Assembly (NCBI GenBank): GCA_036562765.1
Contig: DATCJO010000174.1
Location: forward strand, 1 to 33,964
Length of the DNA stretch: 33,964 nucleotides
DNA from: JAAYFT01 sp036562765
Lineage (GTDB): Bacteria; Bacillota; Clostridia; Tissierellales; Tissierellaceae
Reading direction: 5' to 3'
Part shown: piece by piece, positions 14,966 through 24,244 of the stretch
Layout of the letters: every line of letters begins with the position of its first letter
How positions within the stretch are numbered: the first letter of the stretch is position 1
Position numbers and translations under genes: made by a program
Notes under the pieces: model-generated
The model's input: only the letters and a program-made list of their open reading frames with translations
Told to the model about the DNA's origin: nothing
Database searches by the model: none

Positions 14966-15343
14966 ATGAAGGTGAAGAGTTTAGTAAAAGGCGTCTATTT
15001 GCTACAGGGATTGCTATTAGCATTTATAATTACAGCAGTTCTTATTTTTATATCTTCAGTCATAATTACTTATACAAATATTAGCGAAAGCAAGATGAAT
15101 CTATTAAACACAATCGTAATGATAATCAGCATAACTTCTGGCAGTATTTATGTTGCTATAAAGGCAAAGGAAAAAGGATGGATAAACGGTGGTATATTGG
15201 GGCTATGCTATTTTTTAATAATATTGCTTATTAATATTGTTTTCCTAAAACCATTTACATTTGATATCTTTTTAATTTCAAGATTATTAATATCTGTAGT
15301 TATGGGAATAATAGGTGGAATAATAGGTATAAATCTCACTTAA
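14966..15343 (+). CDS. Small integral membrane protein, TIGR04086/YrzE-like
   Basis: The 125-residue protein is almost entirely membrane-embedded, with four hydrophobic helices (about residues 10-35, 43-65, 73-95 and 100-123). The helix spacing, the GGILGLCYFLIILLIN segment, and its place between yajC and recJ match the TIGR04086 family of clostridial membrane proteins of unknown function. ATG follows TGAGGAGG. In several Clostridia this gene neighbours the SCIFF ranthipeptide locus, but no SCIFF peptide or its radical SAM maturase is found here. A terminator follows, so it is a single-gene unit. The family call rests on topology and context. Confidence 0.7.
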   Translation: MKVKSLVKGVYLLQGLLLAFIITAVLIFISSVIITYTNISESKMNLLNTIVMIISITSGSIYVAIKAKEKGWINGGILGLCYFLIILLINIVFLKPFTFDIFLISRLLISVVMGIIGGIIGINLT

Positions 15344-15391
15344 ATCTTTAAATTTTAATTATTATATGATATAATTTAATAAATTTATTTT

Positions 15392-15420
15392 AGATGGTGG
15401 TCATCCACCATCTTTTATTT
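15392..15420 (+). terminator. Terminator after the TIGR04086-type gene
   Basis: A 9-bp stem AGATGGTGG/CCACCATCT (15392-15400 with 15405-15413) with a 4-nt loop is followed by TTTATTT. The 130 bases from here to recJ are AT-rich with no coding sign. Confidence 0.88.
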
Positions 15421-15558
15421 AACAGAAAATTGATGAGAATAATATGAATTTGTAATAAATTATATTATTTTATCGAAAAAATATGATAGAATATTATAAT
15501 ATAATATCCTACTAACCATGCAATATTCAACTTAAATTCTGTCAATGGAGTGAAGCAG

Positions 15559-17331
15559 TTGGAAAAATGGTTTATAAAAAATCGAGCAGGAGATTATAAA
15601 AACATATCAAGAAAATTTAAAATATCGGAATTTTTGGCTAAATTATTGGTAAATAGAGGTATAACTGATTACAAATCCATAGAAAAATTCCTGTATCCTA
15701 CATTAGATAAAATGTACAGTCCTTCTTTGATGAAGGATTTAGATAAATCAGCTGAAATAATAAAAAGCAAAATTATCAACAAGAAAAAAATAAGAATAGT
15801 TGGGGATTTTGATGTAGATGGCGTAATGTCTATATATGTTTTATATACTGGCATAAAAAAATGTGGCGGAATAGTTGATTATGTAATACCAGATAGAGTA
15901 AATGAAGGATATGGTATAAATAACCATATAGTTGAACAAGCTAAGGCAGATGGCGTAGATACAATTATAACTTGTGATAATGGAATATCAGCTATTGACC
16001 AAGTAGCATTGGCAAAGAGCCTAGGGTTAACTGTAATAGTTACTGACCATCATGATATACCTTTTGTCATTGATGAAAATGGCAACAAAAGTACTTTGTA
16101 TGTAAATGCTGATGCAGTTGTAAATCCAAAACAGGAAGATTGTAACTATCCATTTAAGAACCTATGTGGTGCAGCAATAGCATATAAGCTAGTTGAAAGG
16201 CTATATCTTATGTTTAATCTTCAATCAGATTCTGCTTATCCTCTCCTAGAATATGTTGCTATTGCTACTATATGTGACGTTGTAGATTTAATTGACGAAA
16301 ATAGAATAATTGTAAAAAATGGATTGAAGTTATTGAATAGTACAAAAAATATTGGGCTAAAGGCGTTAATAAAAGAAGTAGGAATTGAGGGCAAATCAAT
16401 TGGTGTTTTCCATGTAGGCTTTATAATAGGGCCCAGTATAAATGCTTCTGGACGATTAGATTCTGCAATTAAGGCGTTGCAGCTTCTTTTATCTACCGAT
16501 GAAGAGGAAGCAAAAATTATAGCCAAAGAACTTCGGGAATTAAATGATGAGAGAAAAAGATTAACTGATGATGGAATTAAAAAAGCAGTTAATATCATCA
16601 ATACTACAGATTTAAAGGATGATAAAATTTTAGTTATTTATGAGCCAAGTATAAATGAATCTGTAGCAGGAATCATTGCTGGACGTATTAAAGAGAAATA
16701 TAATAAACCAACGATTATATTGACAAAAGGGAAAGAAGGAGTTAAAGGCTCTGGTAGGTCTATTGAAGAATGTAACATCTTTGAAGAACTTTCTAAATGC
16801 AAGGATATATTGTTGAAATATGGTGGACATCCAATGGCTGCAGGGCTATCATTGGAGGAAAGATACATACCTGCACTTCGAAGAAGATTAAACGAAAATG
16901 TTTCACTTACAGACGATGATTTAATACCTAAAGTGTATATTGACATGGAACTTCCTTTTGAAAATATAAGTATTAAATTAATAAATGAACTTATGTTATT
17001 GGAGCCCTTTGGAAAAGGAAATGAAAGACCTTTGTTTGGAACAAAAAATTTAAGAATTAAACGAGGTCTACTGCTTGGCGTTAATAAAAATGTATTGAAG
17101 CTAATTTTATCAAATAATAATGGTAAAACCATTGAAGGACTTATATTTGGTGATGTGGAAAATTTTGAAAGTAAAGTTTTGAAATTATATGGTGAGGACG
17201 AGCTTAAGAAGTTATATAATGGAATAAAAAATAATATAAAAATTGATATACTTTACTATCCATCGATAGATGAATATAATGGAAACATAAATATTCAACT
17301 CATTATTCAAAATTATAGGTTTAACAAGTAA
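15559..17331 (+). CDS. recJ: Single-stranded-DNA-specific exonuclease RecJ
   Basis: RecJ degrades single-stranded DNA 5' to 3' in recombination and repair. The chain of about 590 residues shows the DHH domain (RIVGDFDVDGVMS and later VTDHHD), the segment CGAAIAYKLVE, the DHHA1 domain with GIIAGRIKEKYNKPTIIL and GGHPMAAGLS, and a C-terminal OB-like region (LLEPFGKGNERPLF onward). The frame is open from GTG 15550, but that codon overlaps the only Shine-Dalgarno (GGAG 15547-15550). TTG 15559, 8 nt downstream, is the better start and gives MEKWFIKNRAG. Neighbours secDF and apt, often next to recJ in clostridia, are missing here. Confidence 0.94.
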   Translation: MEKWFIKNRAGDYKNISRKFKISEFLAKLLVNRGITDYKSIEKFLYPTLDKMYSPSLMKDLDKSAEIIKSKIINKKKIRIVGDFDVDGVMSIYVLYTGIKKCGGIVDYVIPDRVNEGYGINNHIVEQAKADGVDTIITCDNGISAIDQVALAKSLGLTVIVTDHHDIPFVIDENGNKSTLYVNADAVVNPKQEDCNYPFKNLCGAAIAYKLVERLYLMFNLQSDSAYPLLEYVAIATICDVVDLIDENRIIVKNGLKLLNSTKNIGLKALIKEVGIEGKSIGVFHVGFIIGPSINASGRLDSAIKALQLLLSTDEEEAKIIAKELRELNDERKRLTDDGIKKAVNIINTTDLKDDKILVIYEPSINESVAGIIAGRIKEKYNKPTIILTKGKEGVKGSGRSIEECNIFEELSKCKDILLKYGGHPMAAGLSLEERYIPALRRRLNENVSLTDDDLIPKVYIDMELPFENISIKLINELMLLEPFGKGNERPLFGTKNLRIKRGLLLGVNKNVLKLILSNNNGKTIEGLIFGDVENFESKVLKLYGEDELKKLYNGIKNNIKIDILYYPSIDEYNGNINIQLIIQNYRFNK

Positions 17332-17406
17332 TATAGTTAAAGCTTAAGATAAATGGGTATTTATACATAATTACAAAATTAATTTGTTGTGAAAAGGTGA
17401 ATTCCT

Positions 17407-19560
17407 ATGCTAGAGAAGTTACTATCAATAATAGAACAGAATAATCCTAAAGCAGATTTAGGTTTAATTATAGATGCATATCATTTTGCTGAAGCAGCCC
17501 ACGAAGGGCAGTTTAGAAATTCTGGGGAAAAATATTTTGTTCATCCAGTAAATGTTGCTATGATTTTAGCTGATTTAAATATGGATACAGCTACTATTGT
17601 AGCAGGACTGCTTCATGATGTACTGGAAGATACAAAAGCTACCTATGAGGAACTTGCAGAAAAGTTTGGTACCGAAATTGCTAATTTAGTCGAAGGTGTA
17701 ACTAAATTAAAAAAATTGAAGTATAAGACTAAGCAAGAAAACCAAGCGGAAAACTTAAGGAAAATGGTTTTAGCCATGGCAAATGACATAAGGGTTGTTA
17801 TTGTCAAACTAGCAGATAGATTGCACAATATGAGAACTTTAGAATATATGAGCGATGAAAAGAGAAAAGAAAAGGCTCTTGAAACCTTAGAAATCTACGC
17901 TCCTTTGGCTCATAGATTGGGGATATCGAAAATTAAGTGGGAATTGGAAGATTTATCTCTAAGATTTTTGGATCCAGAAAATTATTATGATTTAGTAGAA
18001 AAAGTGCAAAAGAGAAGACAAGAAAGAGAAGAGTATATAGAGGAAATTATTAAGACTCTAAAGAAAAAATTAGATGAATATAACATAAAATGCGATATAA
18101 GTGGAAGGCCTAAGAACTTTTATAGTATATATAAAAAGATGGTTCAACAAGGAAAAACTTTTGACCAAATATTTGACCTAACAGCTATCAGGGTAATAGT
18201 CGATGATGTAAAGGACTGTTATGAAGTACTAGGAATAGTCCACAATCTTTGGAAACCTATACCTGGTAGATTTAAGGATTATATTGCAATGCCAAAACCT
18301 AATATGTATCAGTCAATTCATACTACTGTAATTGGGCCAAAGGGAGAAATTTTCGAAGTTCAAATACGTACTTGGGAAATGCATAGAACCGCTGAATATG
18401 GTATTGCTGCCCATTGGAAATATAAAGAAGGCAAAACTAAAACTGATAATTTCGATGAAAAGCTAACTTGGTTGAGACAGTTGTTGGAATGGCAATCTGA
18501 ATTGAAAGACCCAAAGGATTTTATGGAAACATTAAAAATTGATTTCTTTACAGATGAAGTCTTTGTATTTACTCCAAAAGGTGATGTCATTAACTTGCCA
18601 GATGGTTCAACGCCCATTGACTTTGCTTATAGAGTTCACACTGAAATAGGCAATAAGTGCGTTGGAGCAAAAGTCGATGGTAAAATAGTTCCATTAAATT
18701 ACAGATTGAAAACTGGCAATATTGTAGAAATTATTACTTCTGCCAACAGCAATGGTCCTAGCAGAGATTGGCTAAAGATTGTAAAAAGCACTCAAGCTAA
18801 AAATAAAATAAAACAGTGGTTTAAAGCTAAAGAAAAGGATTTAAATATTGCAAAAGGTAAAGATTTATTAGAAAAGGAATTAAAGAGATTAGGATATAAG
18901 CCTTCAGAGATTTTAAAAGAAGACTGGCTTAAGAGTGTTGCTGAAAAGTTTAATACTAGTTCTATTGATGACTTGTATGCTGCAATTGGATATGGAAGTG
19001 CTAATTTAAATCAAGTAATTTCAAAATTAAAAGTATTATACAATGAATTCTATGGAATAGAAGAAGATAAGAATGTTGTAGAGACAAAACAACCTGTTCA
19101 AGAAAGAAAATCTAGACATCATCAAGGCGTCCGTGTAAAAGGTATAGACAATATAAAGATAAGATTTTCAAAATGTTGTAATCCAGTGCCTGGTGATGAG
19201 ATTATTGGATATATTACAAGGGGAAGAGGTATTTCTGTTCACAGAAAAGATTGCCCTAATATAGCAGCTGTTGAATCTGATAGGTTAGTAGAAGTAGAAT
19301 GGGATTTTGATAAAAAAGTATCATACCAAGCAGAAATTCAAATTAAAGCTACAGATAGATCAGGTTTACTTGCGGACATTACTCAAAAAATAACCGATTC
19401 TAACTTAGCAGTGATTTCTTTAAATGCTAGAACATCAAAAGATAGAGTAGTATTTATTAATTTACTACTTGAAATTAGAGATATAGAAGAGTTAAGGGAA
19501 GTCATTAAAAAGATTAGAAAAGTAAAAAATGTCATGGATGTATATAGAGTAACAGCATAA
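17407..19560 (+). CDS. relA: Bifunctional (p)ppGpp synthetase/hydrolase
   Basis: This long RSH protein (717 residues) makes and degrades the stringent-response alarmone (p)ppGpp. The N-terminal HD hydrolase domain keeps its metal ligands (H46 in FVHPV, H70-D71 in GLLHDVLEDT). The synthetase domain shows RPKNFYSIYKKM, FDLTAIRVIV, GRFKDYIAMPKPNMYQSIHTTV and FEVQIRT. The TGS domain follows (about 395-455, DEVFVFTPKGDVINLPDGSTPIDFAYRVHTEIG reduced here to its key features), then a zinc-finger-like segment (FSKCCNPVPGDEI) and a C-terminal ACT domain. Both catalytic halves look intact. ATG follows AAAAGGTGA. dtd starts 12 nt after the stop. Confidence 0.96.
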   Translation: MLEKLLSIIEQNNPKADLGLIIDAYHFAEAAHEGQFRNSGEKYFVHPVNVAMILADLNMDTATIVAGLLHDVLEDTKATYEELAEKFGTEIANLVEGVTKLKKLKYKTKQENQAENLRKMVLAMANDIRVVIVKLADRLHNMRTLEYMSDEKRKEKALETLEIYAPLAHRLGISKIKWELEDLSLRFLDPENYYDLVEKVQKRRQEREEYIEEIIKTLKKKLDEYNIKCDISGRPKNFYSIYKKMVQQGKTFDQIFDLTAIRVIVDDVKDCYEVLGIVHNLWKPIPGRFKDYIAMPKPNMYQSIHTTVIGPKGEIFEVQIRTWEMHRTAEYGIAAHWKYKEGKTKTDNFDEKLTWLRQLLEWQSELKDPKDFMETLKIDFFTDEVFVFTPKGDVINLPDGSTPIDFAYRVHTEIGNKCVGAKVDGKIVPLNYRLKTGNIVEIITSANSNGPSRDWLKIVKSTQAKNKIKQWFKAKEKDLNIAKGKDLLEKELKRLGYKPSEILKEDWLKSVAEKFNTSSIDDLYAAIGYGSANLNQVISKLKVLYNEFYGIEEDKNVVETKQPVQERKSRHHQGVRVKGIDNIKIRFSKCCNPVPGDEIIGYITRGRGISVHRKDCPNIAAVESDRLVEVEWDFDKKVSYQAEIQIKATDRSGLLADITQKITDSNLAVISLNARTSKDRVVFINLLLEIRDIEELREVIKKIRKVKNVMDVYRVTA

Positions 19561-19572
19561 GGAGTGAGAATT

Positions 19573-20022
19573 TTGAGAGCTGTCGTGCAAAGGGTTTTAA
19601 ATGCTTCTGTTAAAGTAGATGGAAAAGTGGTTGGAGAAATAAATAGAGGGCTTTTAGTATTTTTAGGAGTTGGAAAAGATGATAATGAAGAGGATTTAGA
19701 ATATTTAGTTAATAAAGTAGTTGGACTTAGGATTTTTGAAGATGAAAATGAAAAGATGAACTTATCTTTATTAGATATAAATGGAGAATTATTAATCGTT
19801 TCTCAGTTTACTCTATATGGAGATGTAAGAAAAGGAAAAAGGCCTAGTTTTACAGAATCAGCTCCTCCTGATATTGCGGAAAAAATGTATCTAGAATTTG
19901 CAGACAAATGTGCTAAACTGGGAATAAAAACTGAAAAAGGGATTTTTGGTGCAGATATGAAAGTAAGCTTAATAAATGATGGACCTGTAACTATATTATT
20001 AGATAGTAAGAAAGTATTTTAG
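19573..20022 (+). CDS. dtd: D-aminoacyl-tRNA deacylase
   Basis: Dtd frees tRNA from wrongly attached D-amino acids and glycine. Motifs are MRAVVQRVLNASVKVDG, SQFTLYGDVRKGKRPSF, and the cis-proline NDGPVT near the end. The frame is open from GTG 19564, but that codon lies in the Shine-Dalgarno (AAGGAGTGAG). TTG 19573, 8 nt after GGAG, gives the family's usual N-terminus and 149 residues. The gene is cotranscribed with relA, a common Firmicute arrangement. Confidence 0.96.
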   Translation: MRAVVQRVLNASVKVDGKVVGEINRGLLVFLGVGKDDNEEDLEYLVNKVVGLRIFEDENEKMNLSLLDINGELLIVSQFTLYGDVRKGKRPSFTESAPPDIAEKMYLEFADKCAKLGIKTEKGIFGADMKVSLINDGPVTILLDSKKVF

Positions 20023-20033
20023 AGGTGATAATT

Positions 20034-20654
20034 TTGAAATTAATAAGAATTCAAGCAGGCATTTATGCAGTTAACTGCTACATTATATATAGTGAAGATA
20101 CTAATGAAGGAATAATAGTAGACCCAGGCGGAGATGTAGATGACATACTAGATTATGTGAGAGAAAATAATTTAAATATAAAATATCTAGTATTAACCCA
20201 TGGTCATGCAGACCATATTGGAGGGTTAAAAGGATTAAAAGAGGCATTAGGTGCTATAATAGCAATTCATGAAGATGATGTCGATATGTTAAAAGATGCT
20301 GATAAAAACTTATCTTCTGTTATGGCTATGGGTAAGGTAGAATTAGAACCAGATTTATTGTTAAGAGAAGGAGATATTCTTGAATTTGGAAATGAAAAAG
20401 CAAAAGTAATTCATACACCAGGTCATACACGAGGGAGTATATGCCTAGAAATTAATGATGTAATAATTTCAGGGGATACTTTATTTGCAGGTTCAATTGG
20501 CAGAACTGATTTATACGGAGGAGATTATGATACATTAATAAACTCAATAAAGGATAAACTAATGACATATCCTGATGAAACTAAAGTTTATCCTGGTCAT
20601 GGCTCTCCAACAACCATAGGGAGAGAAAGGAAATATAATCCATTTTTAAGATAA
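20034..20654 (+). CDS. MBL-fold hydrolase, glyoxalase II-like
   Basis: The 206-residue metallo-beta-lactamase-fold protein has the metal motif THGHADHIGG, followed by H (VIHTPGHTRGS), D (ISGDTLF) and H (VYPGHGSPT). This is the full dinuclear site. It resembles the short YqgX/YcbL hydroxyacylglutathione-hydrolase-like proteins, which act on small thioesters; the physiological substrate is unknown. GTG 20025 overlaps the ribosome site GAGGTG (20022-20027), so TTG 20034, 6 nt further, is the likely start and gives MKLIRIQAGIYAVNCYI. It sits 11 nt after dtd and before hemZ. Confidence 0.9.
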   Translation: MKLIRIQAGIYAVNCYIIYSEDTNEGIIVDPGGDVDDILDYVRENNLNIKYLVLTHGHADHIGGLKGLKEALGAIIAIHEDDVDMLKDADKNLSSVMAMGKVELEPDLLLREGDILEFGNEKAKVIHTPGHTRGSICLEINDVIISGDTLFAGSIGRTDLYGGDYDTLINSIKDKLMTYPDETKVYPGHGSPTTIGRERKYNPFLR

Positions 20655-20677
20655 AATTATATTATTAAGGTGATCCA

Positions 20678-22156
20678 GTGATAAGAGTTAAGTTGATAAA
20701 TCATGATGCTAGAAACGAATTGTTTGAATTAATTCGAGTTTTTTTCCCAAAAGAAGAAATTGAATTTGTAGATGATATTAATCCTTCAGATGAAGGTTTA
20801 TGTATTATAAGTTCCTTAGTTAATTCAAATGGAAAACTATATTCAAGTACTGAAGTTTATAAATGTGCTGAACTTATTAGCAAATCCGCAGAAGATATTA
20901 ATTCAATAAAGGCATATAGGGATTCTATTGAAAAAGACATAAAAATTGGCTTAAAGAAATCATTGTATAATGCATTAATTGATATAGCAGAAAATGAAAT
21001 ACCTTGGGGCATATTGACTGGTATAAGGCCAGTAAAAATTGTACAAGAATTATTGAATAAAGGTATTGATGATAATGAAATCATTCGTGTTTTAACAGGG
21101 GAATATAAGCTTCATGATTCTAAAGCATACCTCATATTAGATATTGGGAAAAGGCAGATGAAATATTTATATCCACTAGACAAAAGGAGATTTAGCTTAT
21201 ATATAAGTATTCCTTTTTGCCCTACTAGGTGTTTGTATTGTTCTTTTCCAACTTTGCCAATGGAAAGGTTTAAAAATTATATAGACAAATATGTTTCAAC
21301 CCTTTTACATGAAATTAAGTCTATTAAGAGAATGACTGAAGGCATGAAAATTAATACAGTTTATATAGGTGGTGGTACTCCTACTGCAATTCCACCAGAA
21401 AAATTGGAAAAAATTATACAGGAAGTTTATAATTCTTTTTCTGATAATATTAGAGAGTTTACTGTTGAAGCTGGAAGGCCAGATACTCTTACATTAAAAT
21501 ATTTGAAAGTACTTCATGATAATAACATAAATAGAATAAGCATCAATCCTCAAACTATGAATGATGACACACTAAAACTAATAGGCAGGGAACATACTTC
21601 AGAAGATATAAAAAGGACATATTATCTAGCTAAAGATGTAGGTTTTCCAGTAATAAACATGGACTTAATAGTAGGACTTCCTGGAGAAGGCGTAGATGAA
21701 ATAAAAAATACCTTAAATGAAATAGAAAAATTAGATCCCGAAAATTTAACTGTCCACACCTTGTCAATAAAAAGAGGTTCTAGGTTTATCGAAACTTTGG
21801 AAGAATATGATATAGAAGACCAATTAACTATTGGGAATATGCTTAATGAAACAGTTAAATTTGCAAGTAGAATGAACCTAATTCCATATTATTTATATAG
21901 GCAAAAGTTAATACTAGGAAACTATGAAAATGTTGGATATGCTAAACCAAACATGGAATGTATTTATAATATTGCAATAATGGAAGAAAAGGAAACAATT
22001 ATAGGTGCTGGTATGGGGGCGGTTTCCAAGATATTCTACCCTGAAGAAAATAGGATAGAAAGGGTTCCCAATTTTAGGGATATTAAAGAATATATAGAAA
22101 GAATAGATGAAGAAATCTTGAAAAAAGAAAATTTAATTAAGAATTTATTATCTTGA
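20678..22156 (+). CDS. hemZ: HemZ-type coproporphyrinogen dehydrogenase (radical SAM)
   Basis: The 492-residue protein has an N-terminal region of about 150 residues with the motif GILTGIRPVKI. A radical SAM core follows with the cluster motif CPTRCLYC (CxxxCxxC), the SAM-binding YIGGGTPTA, and later GMGAVSK. Relatives of HemN named HemZ are proposed to act in oxygen-independent haem biosynthesis, but members of this family are not all proven to have that activity. The start GTG follows AAGGTGAT. The position after dtd and the MBL-fold gene is conserved in clostridia; hisS, which often follows, is absent here. The stop overlaps the -35 of the next promoter. Confidence 0.9.
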   Translation: MIRVKLINHDARNELFELIRVFFPKEEIEFVDDINPSDEGLCIISSLVNSNGKLYSSTEVYKCAELISKSAEDINSIKAYRDSIEKDIKIGLKKSLYNALIDIAENEIPWGILTGIRPVKIVQELLNKGIDDNEIIRVLTGEYKLHDSKAYLILDIGKRQMKYLYPLDKRRFSLYISIPFCPTRCLYCSFPTLPMERFKNYIDKYVSTLLHEIKSIKRMTEGMKINTVYIGGGTPTAIPPEKLEKIIQEVYNSFSDNIREFTVEAGRPDTLTLKYLKVLHDNNINRISINPQTMNDDTLKLIGREHTSEDIKRTYYLAKDVGFPVINMDLIVGLPGEGVDEIKNTLNEIEKLDPENLTVHTLSIKRGSRFIETLEEYDIEDQLTIGNMLNETVKFASRMNLIPYYLYRQKLILGNYENVGYAKPNMECIYNIAIMEEKETIIGAGMGAVSKIFYPEENRIERVPNFRDIKEYIERIDEEILKKENLIKNLLS

Positions 22157-22181
22157 CACATCTGAAAAATTATTTTATAAT
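22153..22181 (+). promoter_or_regulatory. Consensus sigma-A promoter of the aspS T-box leader
   Basis: TTGACA (22153-22158) and TATAAT (22176-22181) are both perfect, with a 17-nt spacer. The -35 overlaps the hemZ stop codon. The start site should be near 22188. Confidence 0.9.
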
Positions 22182-22198
22182 ACCTAAACAACATAATA

Positions 22199-22420
22199 TT
22201 GTATGATGATGAAGAGGAGTAGTTAAATCAATTAGTGATAGAGAGTCGGTGAGGGTGGAAAGCCGATACTAATATTTAACGAAGACACTTCGGAGTAGGT
22301 AATCGATAGAAAGATTACCCGCATTTATGCGTTATATAAATGAGTGAGGCATTACCTAATTAGGGTGGTACCGCGGGCTAACCTCTCGTCCCTGTATATC
22401 AGTGATGGGAGGTTTTATAT
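22199..22420 (+). promoter_or_regulatory. T-box leader, Asp specifier (aspS)
   Basis: Stem I pairs TTAAAT with ATTTAA around an AGAGAGTCGG-type apical region. The specifier loop holds GAC (22284-22286) followed by A, which matches tRNA-Asp and the downstream aspartyl-tRNA synthetase. A GCAT/ATGC stem III follows. The T-box sequence AGGGTGGTACCGCGG is at 22362-22376. The terminator uses AACCTC (22380-22385) paired with GAGGTT before TTATATTT. Uncharged tRNA-Asp should favour read-through into aspS. Confidence 0.93.
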
Positions 22421-22450
22421 TTATATAATACTAATATAGGAGGTTGCATT

Positions 22451-24226
22451 ATGGGAGAAAAAATGGGTAATTGGAGAAGAACAATGATGTGTGGTCAATT
22501 AAGGCCAAAAGATGTTGGAAAAGATGTAATACTCATGGGATGGGTACAAAGAGAAAGAAATTTAGGTTCTATCATTTTTATTGATTTGAGAGATACAACT
22601 GGTATTTGTCAAATAGTGATAGATAATAATGTTTCAGATGAAGTATTTTCTAAAGCTGAAAAAGTTCGTTCTGAATATGTGTTAGCTGTTCGTGGCAAAG
22701 TTAGAATGAGGGAATCAGTAAATAAGGATTTACCAACTGGAGAAGTTGAAGTTTTAGCAGAAGAATTAAAAATATTAGATGAAGCAGAAACTCCACCAAT
22801 TTATATTAGAGATGATGATAATGTTTCAGAAACTATGAGATTAAAATATAGATATCTAGATTTAAGAAAGCCATCTATGCAAGAAAAGTTAAAGATTAGG
22901 GCAAAAACTGCAAAGGTTGTAAGGGATTTCTTATATGAAAATAATTTCATAGAAATAGAAACACCTATGTTAACTAAACCAACTCCAGAAGGTGCAAGGG
23001 ATTATTTAGTACCAAGCAGAGTAAATCCTGGTTTGTTCTATGCATTACCTCAATCACCTCAATTGATGAAGCAGCTTTTAATGGTAGCAGGAATGGATAG
23101 GTATTATCAAATAGTAAGATGCTTTAGAGATGAAGATTTAAGGGCAAATAGGCAACCTGAATTTACCCAGATTGATATTGAGATGTCCTTTGTTGATGTA
23201 GATGATGTAATTGCAATAAATGAACAATTACTTTACAGGATATTCAAGGAAATTAAAGGTGTCGAAATCCAACTTCCTATTCAAAGAATGACTTATAAAG
23301 AAGCAATGGAAAGATTTGGAGTAGATAAACCAGATTTGAGATTTGGATTTGAATTGGTTAATATCTCAGACATAGTAAAGAATAGTAACTTTAAAGTATT
23401 TTCACAAACAATAGAAAATAATGGTTCAGTTAGGGGTATAAATGTAAAAGGATATGCTGATAGATTTACTAGAAAAGATATATCTTCATTAGAAGAATTT
23501 GCAAAAACTTATGGTGCAAAAGGATTAGTATGGATGAAGATTACAGAAGAAGGTATAACTTCACCAATTTCAAAATTCTTAAGTGAAGAAGAATTGAATA
23601 ATATCCTAAAGAGAATGAATGGAGAAAAAGGAGACTTACTATTATTTGTTGCTGATAAAGATTCTGTAGTATTTGACAGCTTAGGCAATTTAAGAAATGA
23701 AGTGGCAAGAAGATTAAATATTTTAAATCCAAATGAATATAAGCTAGTTTGGATTACAGAGTTCCCATTATTTGAATATAGTGAAGAAGAAAAAAGATAT
23801 GTTGCAAAGCATCATCCATTTACTCATCCAATGGATGAAGATATTGACCTATTGGAAACTAATCCTGAAAAGGTTAGAGCAAAGGCTTATGACATCGTAA
23901 TAAATGGAGAAGAAATGGGCGGTGGAAGTATAAGAATAAACAATTCAGAACTTCAAAAGCGAATGTTTAAAGCTTTAGGCTTTACTGAAAAGGAAGCCAT
24001 AGAAAAATTTGGATTTTTAATTGAAGCTTTTAAATATGGTACTCCACCTCATGGCGGAATTGCCTATGGCTTTGATAGATTAATGATGCTATTAACAAAT
24101 ACTTCCAACATTAGAGATGTAATAGCATTTCCAAAAACTCAGTCAGCAACTTGTTTGATGACAGATGCTCCATCATTTGTATCTGAAAAGCAGTTAAAAG
24201 AAGTACACATCAAGTTAGATTTATAA
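22451..24226 (+). CDS. aspS: Aspartyl-tRNA synthetase, bacterial type
   Basis: The 591-residue protein is full length for the bacterial enzyme. It has an N-terminal anticodon-binding OB domain (CGQLRPKDVGKDVILMGW), class II motif 1 (FIEIETPMLTKPTPEGARDYLVPSR), motif 2 (FRDEDLRANRQPEFTQIDIEMSF), the bacterial GAD insertion (about residues 290-410), and motif 3 near the end (GGIAYGFDRLMMLL). ATG follows TAGGAGG. Expression is governed by the Asp T-box upstream. Whether the enzyme also charges tRNA-Asn cannot be judged from this window. tcdA follows after 18 nt. Confidence 0.98.
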   Translation: MGEKMGNWRRTMMCGQLRPKDVGKDVILMGWVQRERNLGSIIFIDLRDTTGICQIVIDNNVSDEVFSKAEKVRSEYVLAVRGKVRMRESVNKDLPTGEVEVLAEELKILDEAETPPIYIRDDDNVSETMRLKYRYLDLRKPSMQEKLKIRAKTAKVVRDFLYENNFIEIETPMLTKPTPEGARDYLVPSRVNPGLFYALPQSPQLMKQLLMVAGMDRYYQIVRCFRDEDLRANRQPEFTQIDIEMSFVDVDDVIAINEQLLYRIFKEIKGVEIQLPIQRMTYKEAMERFGVDKPDLRFGFELVNISDIVKNSNFKVFSQTIENNGSVRGINVKGYADRFTRKDISSLEEFAKTYGAKGLVWMKITEEGITSPISKFLSEEELNNILKRMNGEKGDLLLFVADKDSVVFDSLGNLRNEVARRLNILNPNEYKLVWITEFPLFEYSEEEKRYVAKHHPFTHPMDEDIDLLETNPEKVRAKAYDIVINGEEMGGGSIRINNSELQKRMFKALGFTEKEAIEKFGFLIEAFKYGTPPHGGIAYGFDRLMMLLTNTSNIRDVIAFPKTQSATCLMTDAPSFVSEKQLKEVHIKLDL

Positions 24227-24244
24227 AATAGGAAGGAGACATGC

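Noticed and set aside
15344..15558. Possible SCIFF ranthipeptide gene beside the TIGR04086-type gene
   Set aside because: No short cysteine-rich ORF is present here; the interval contains only a terminator and AT-rich sequence.
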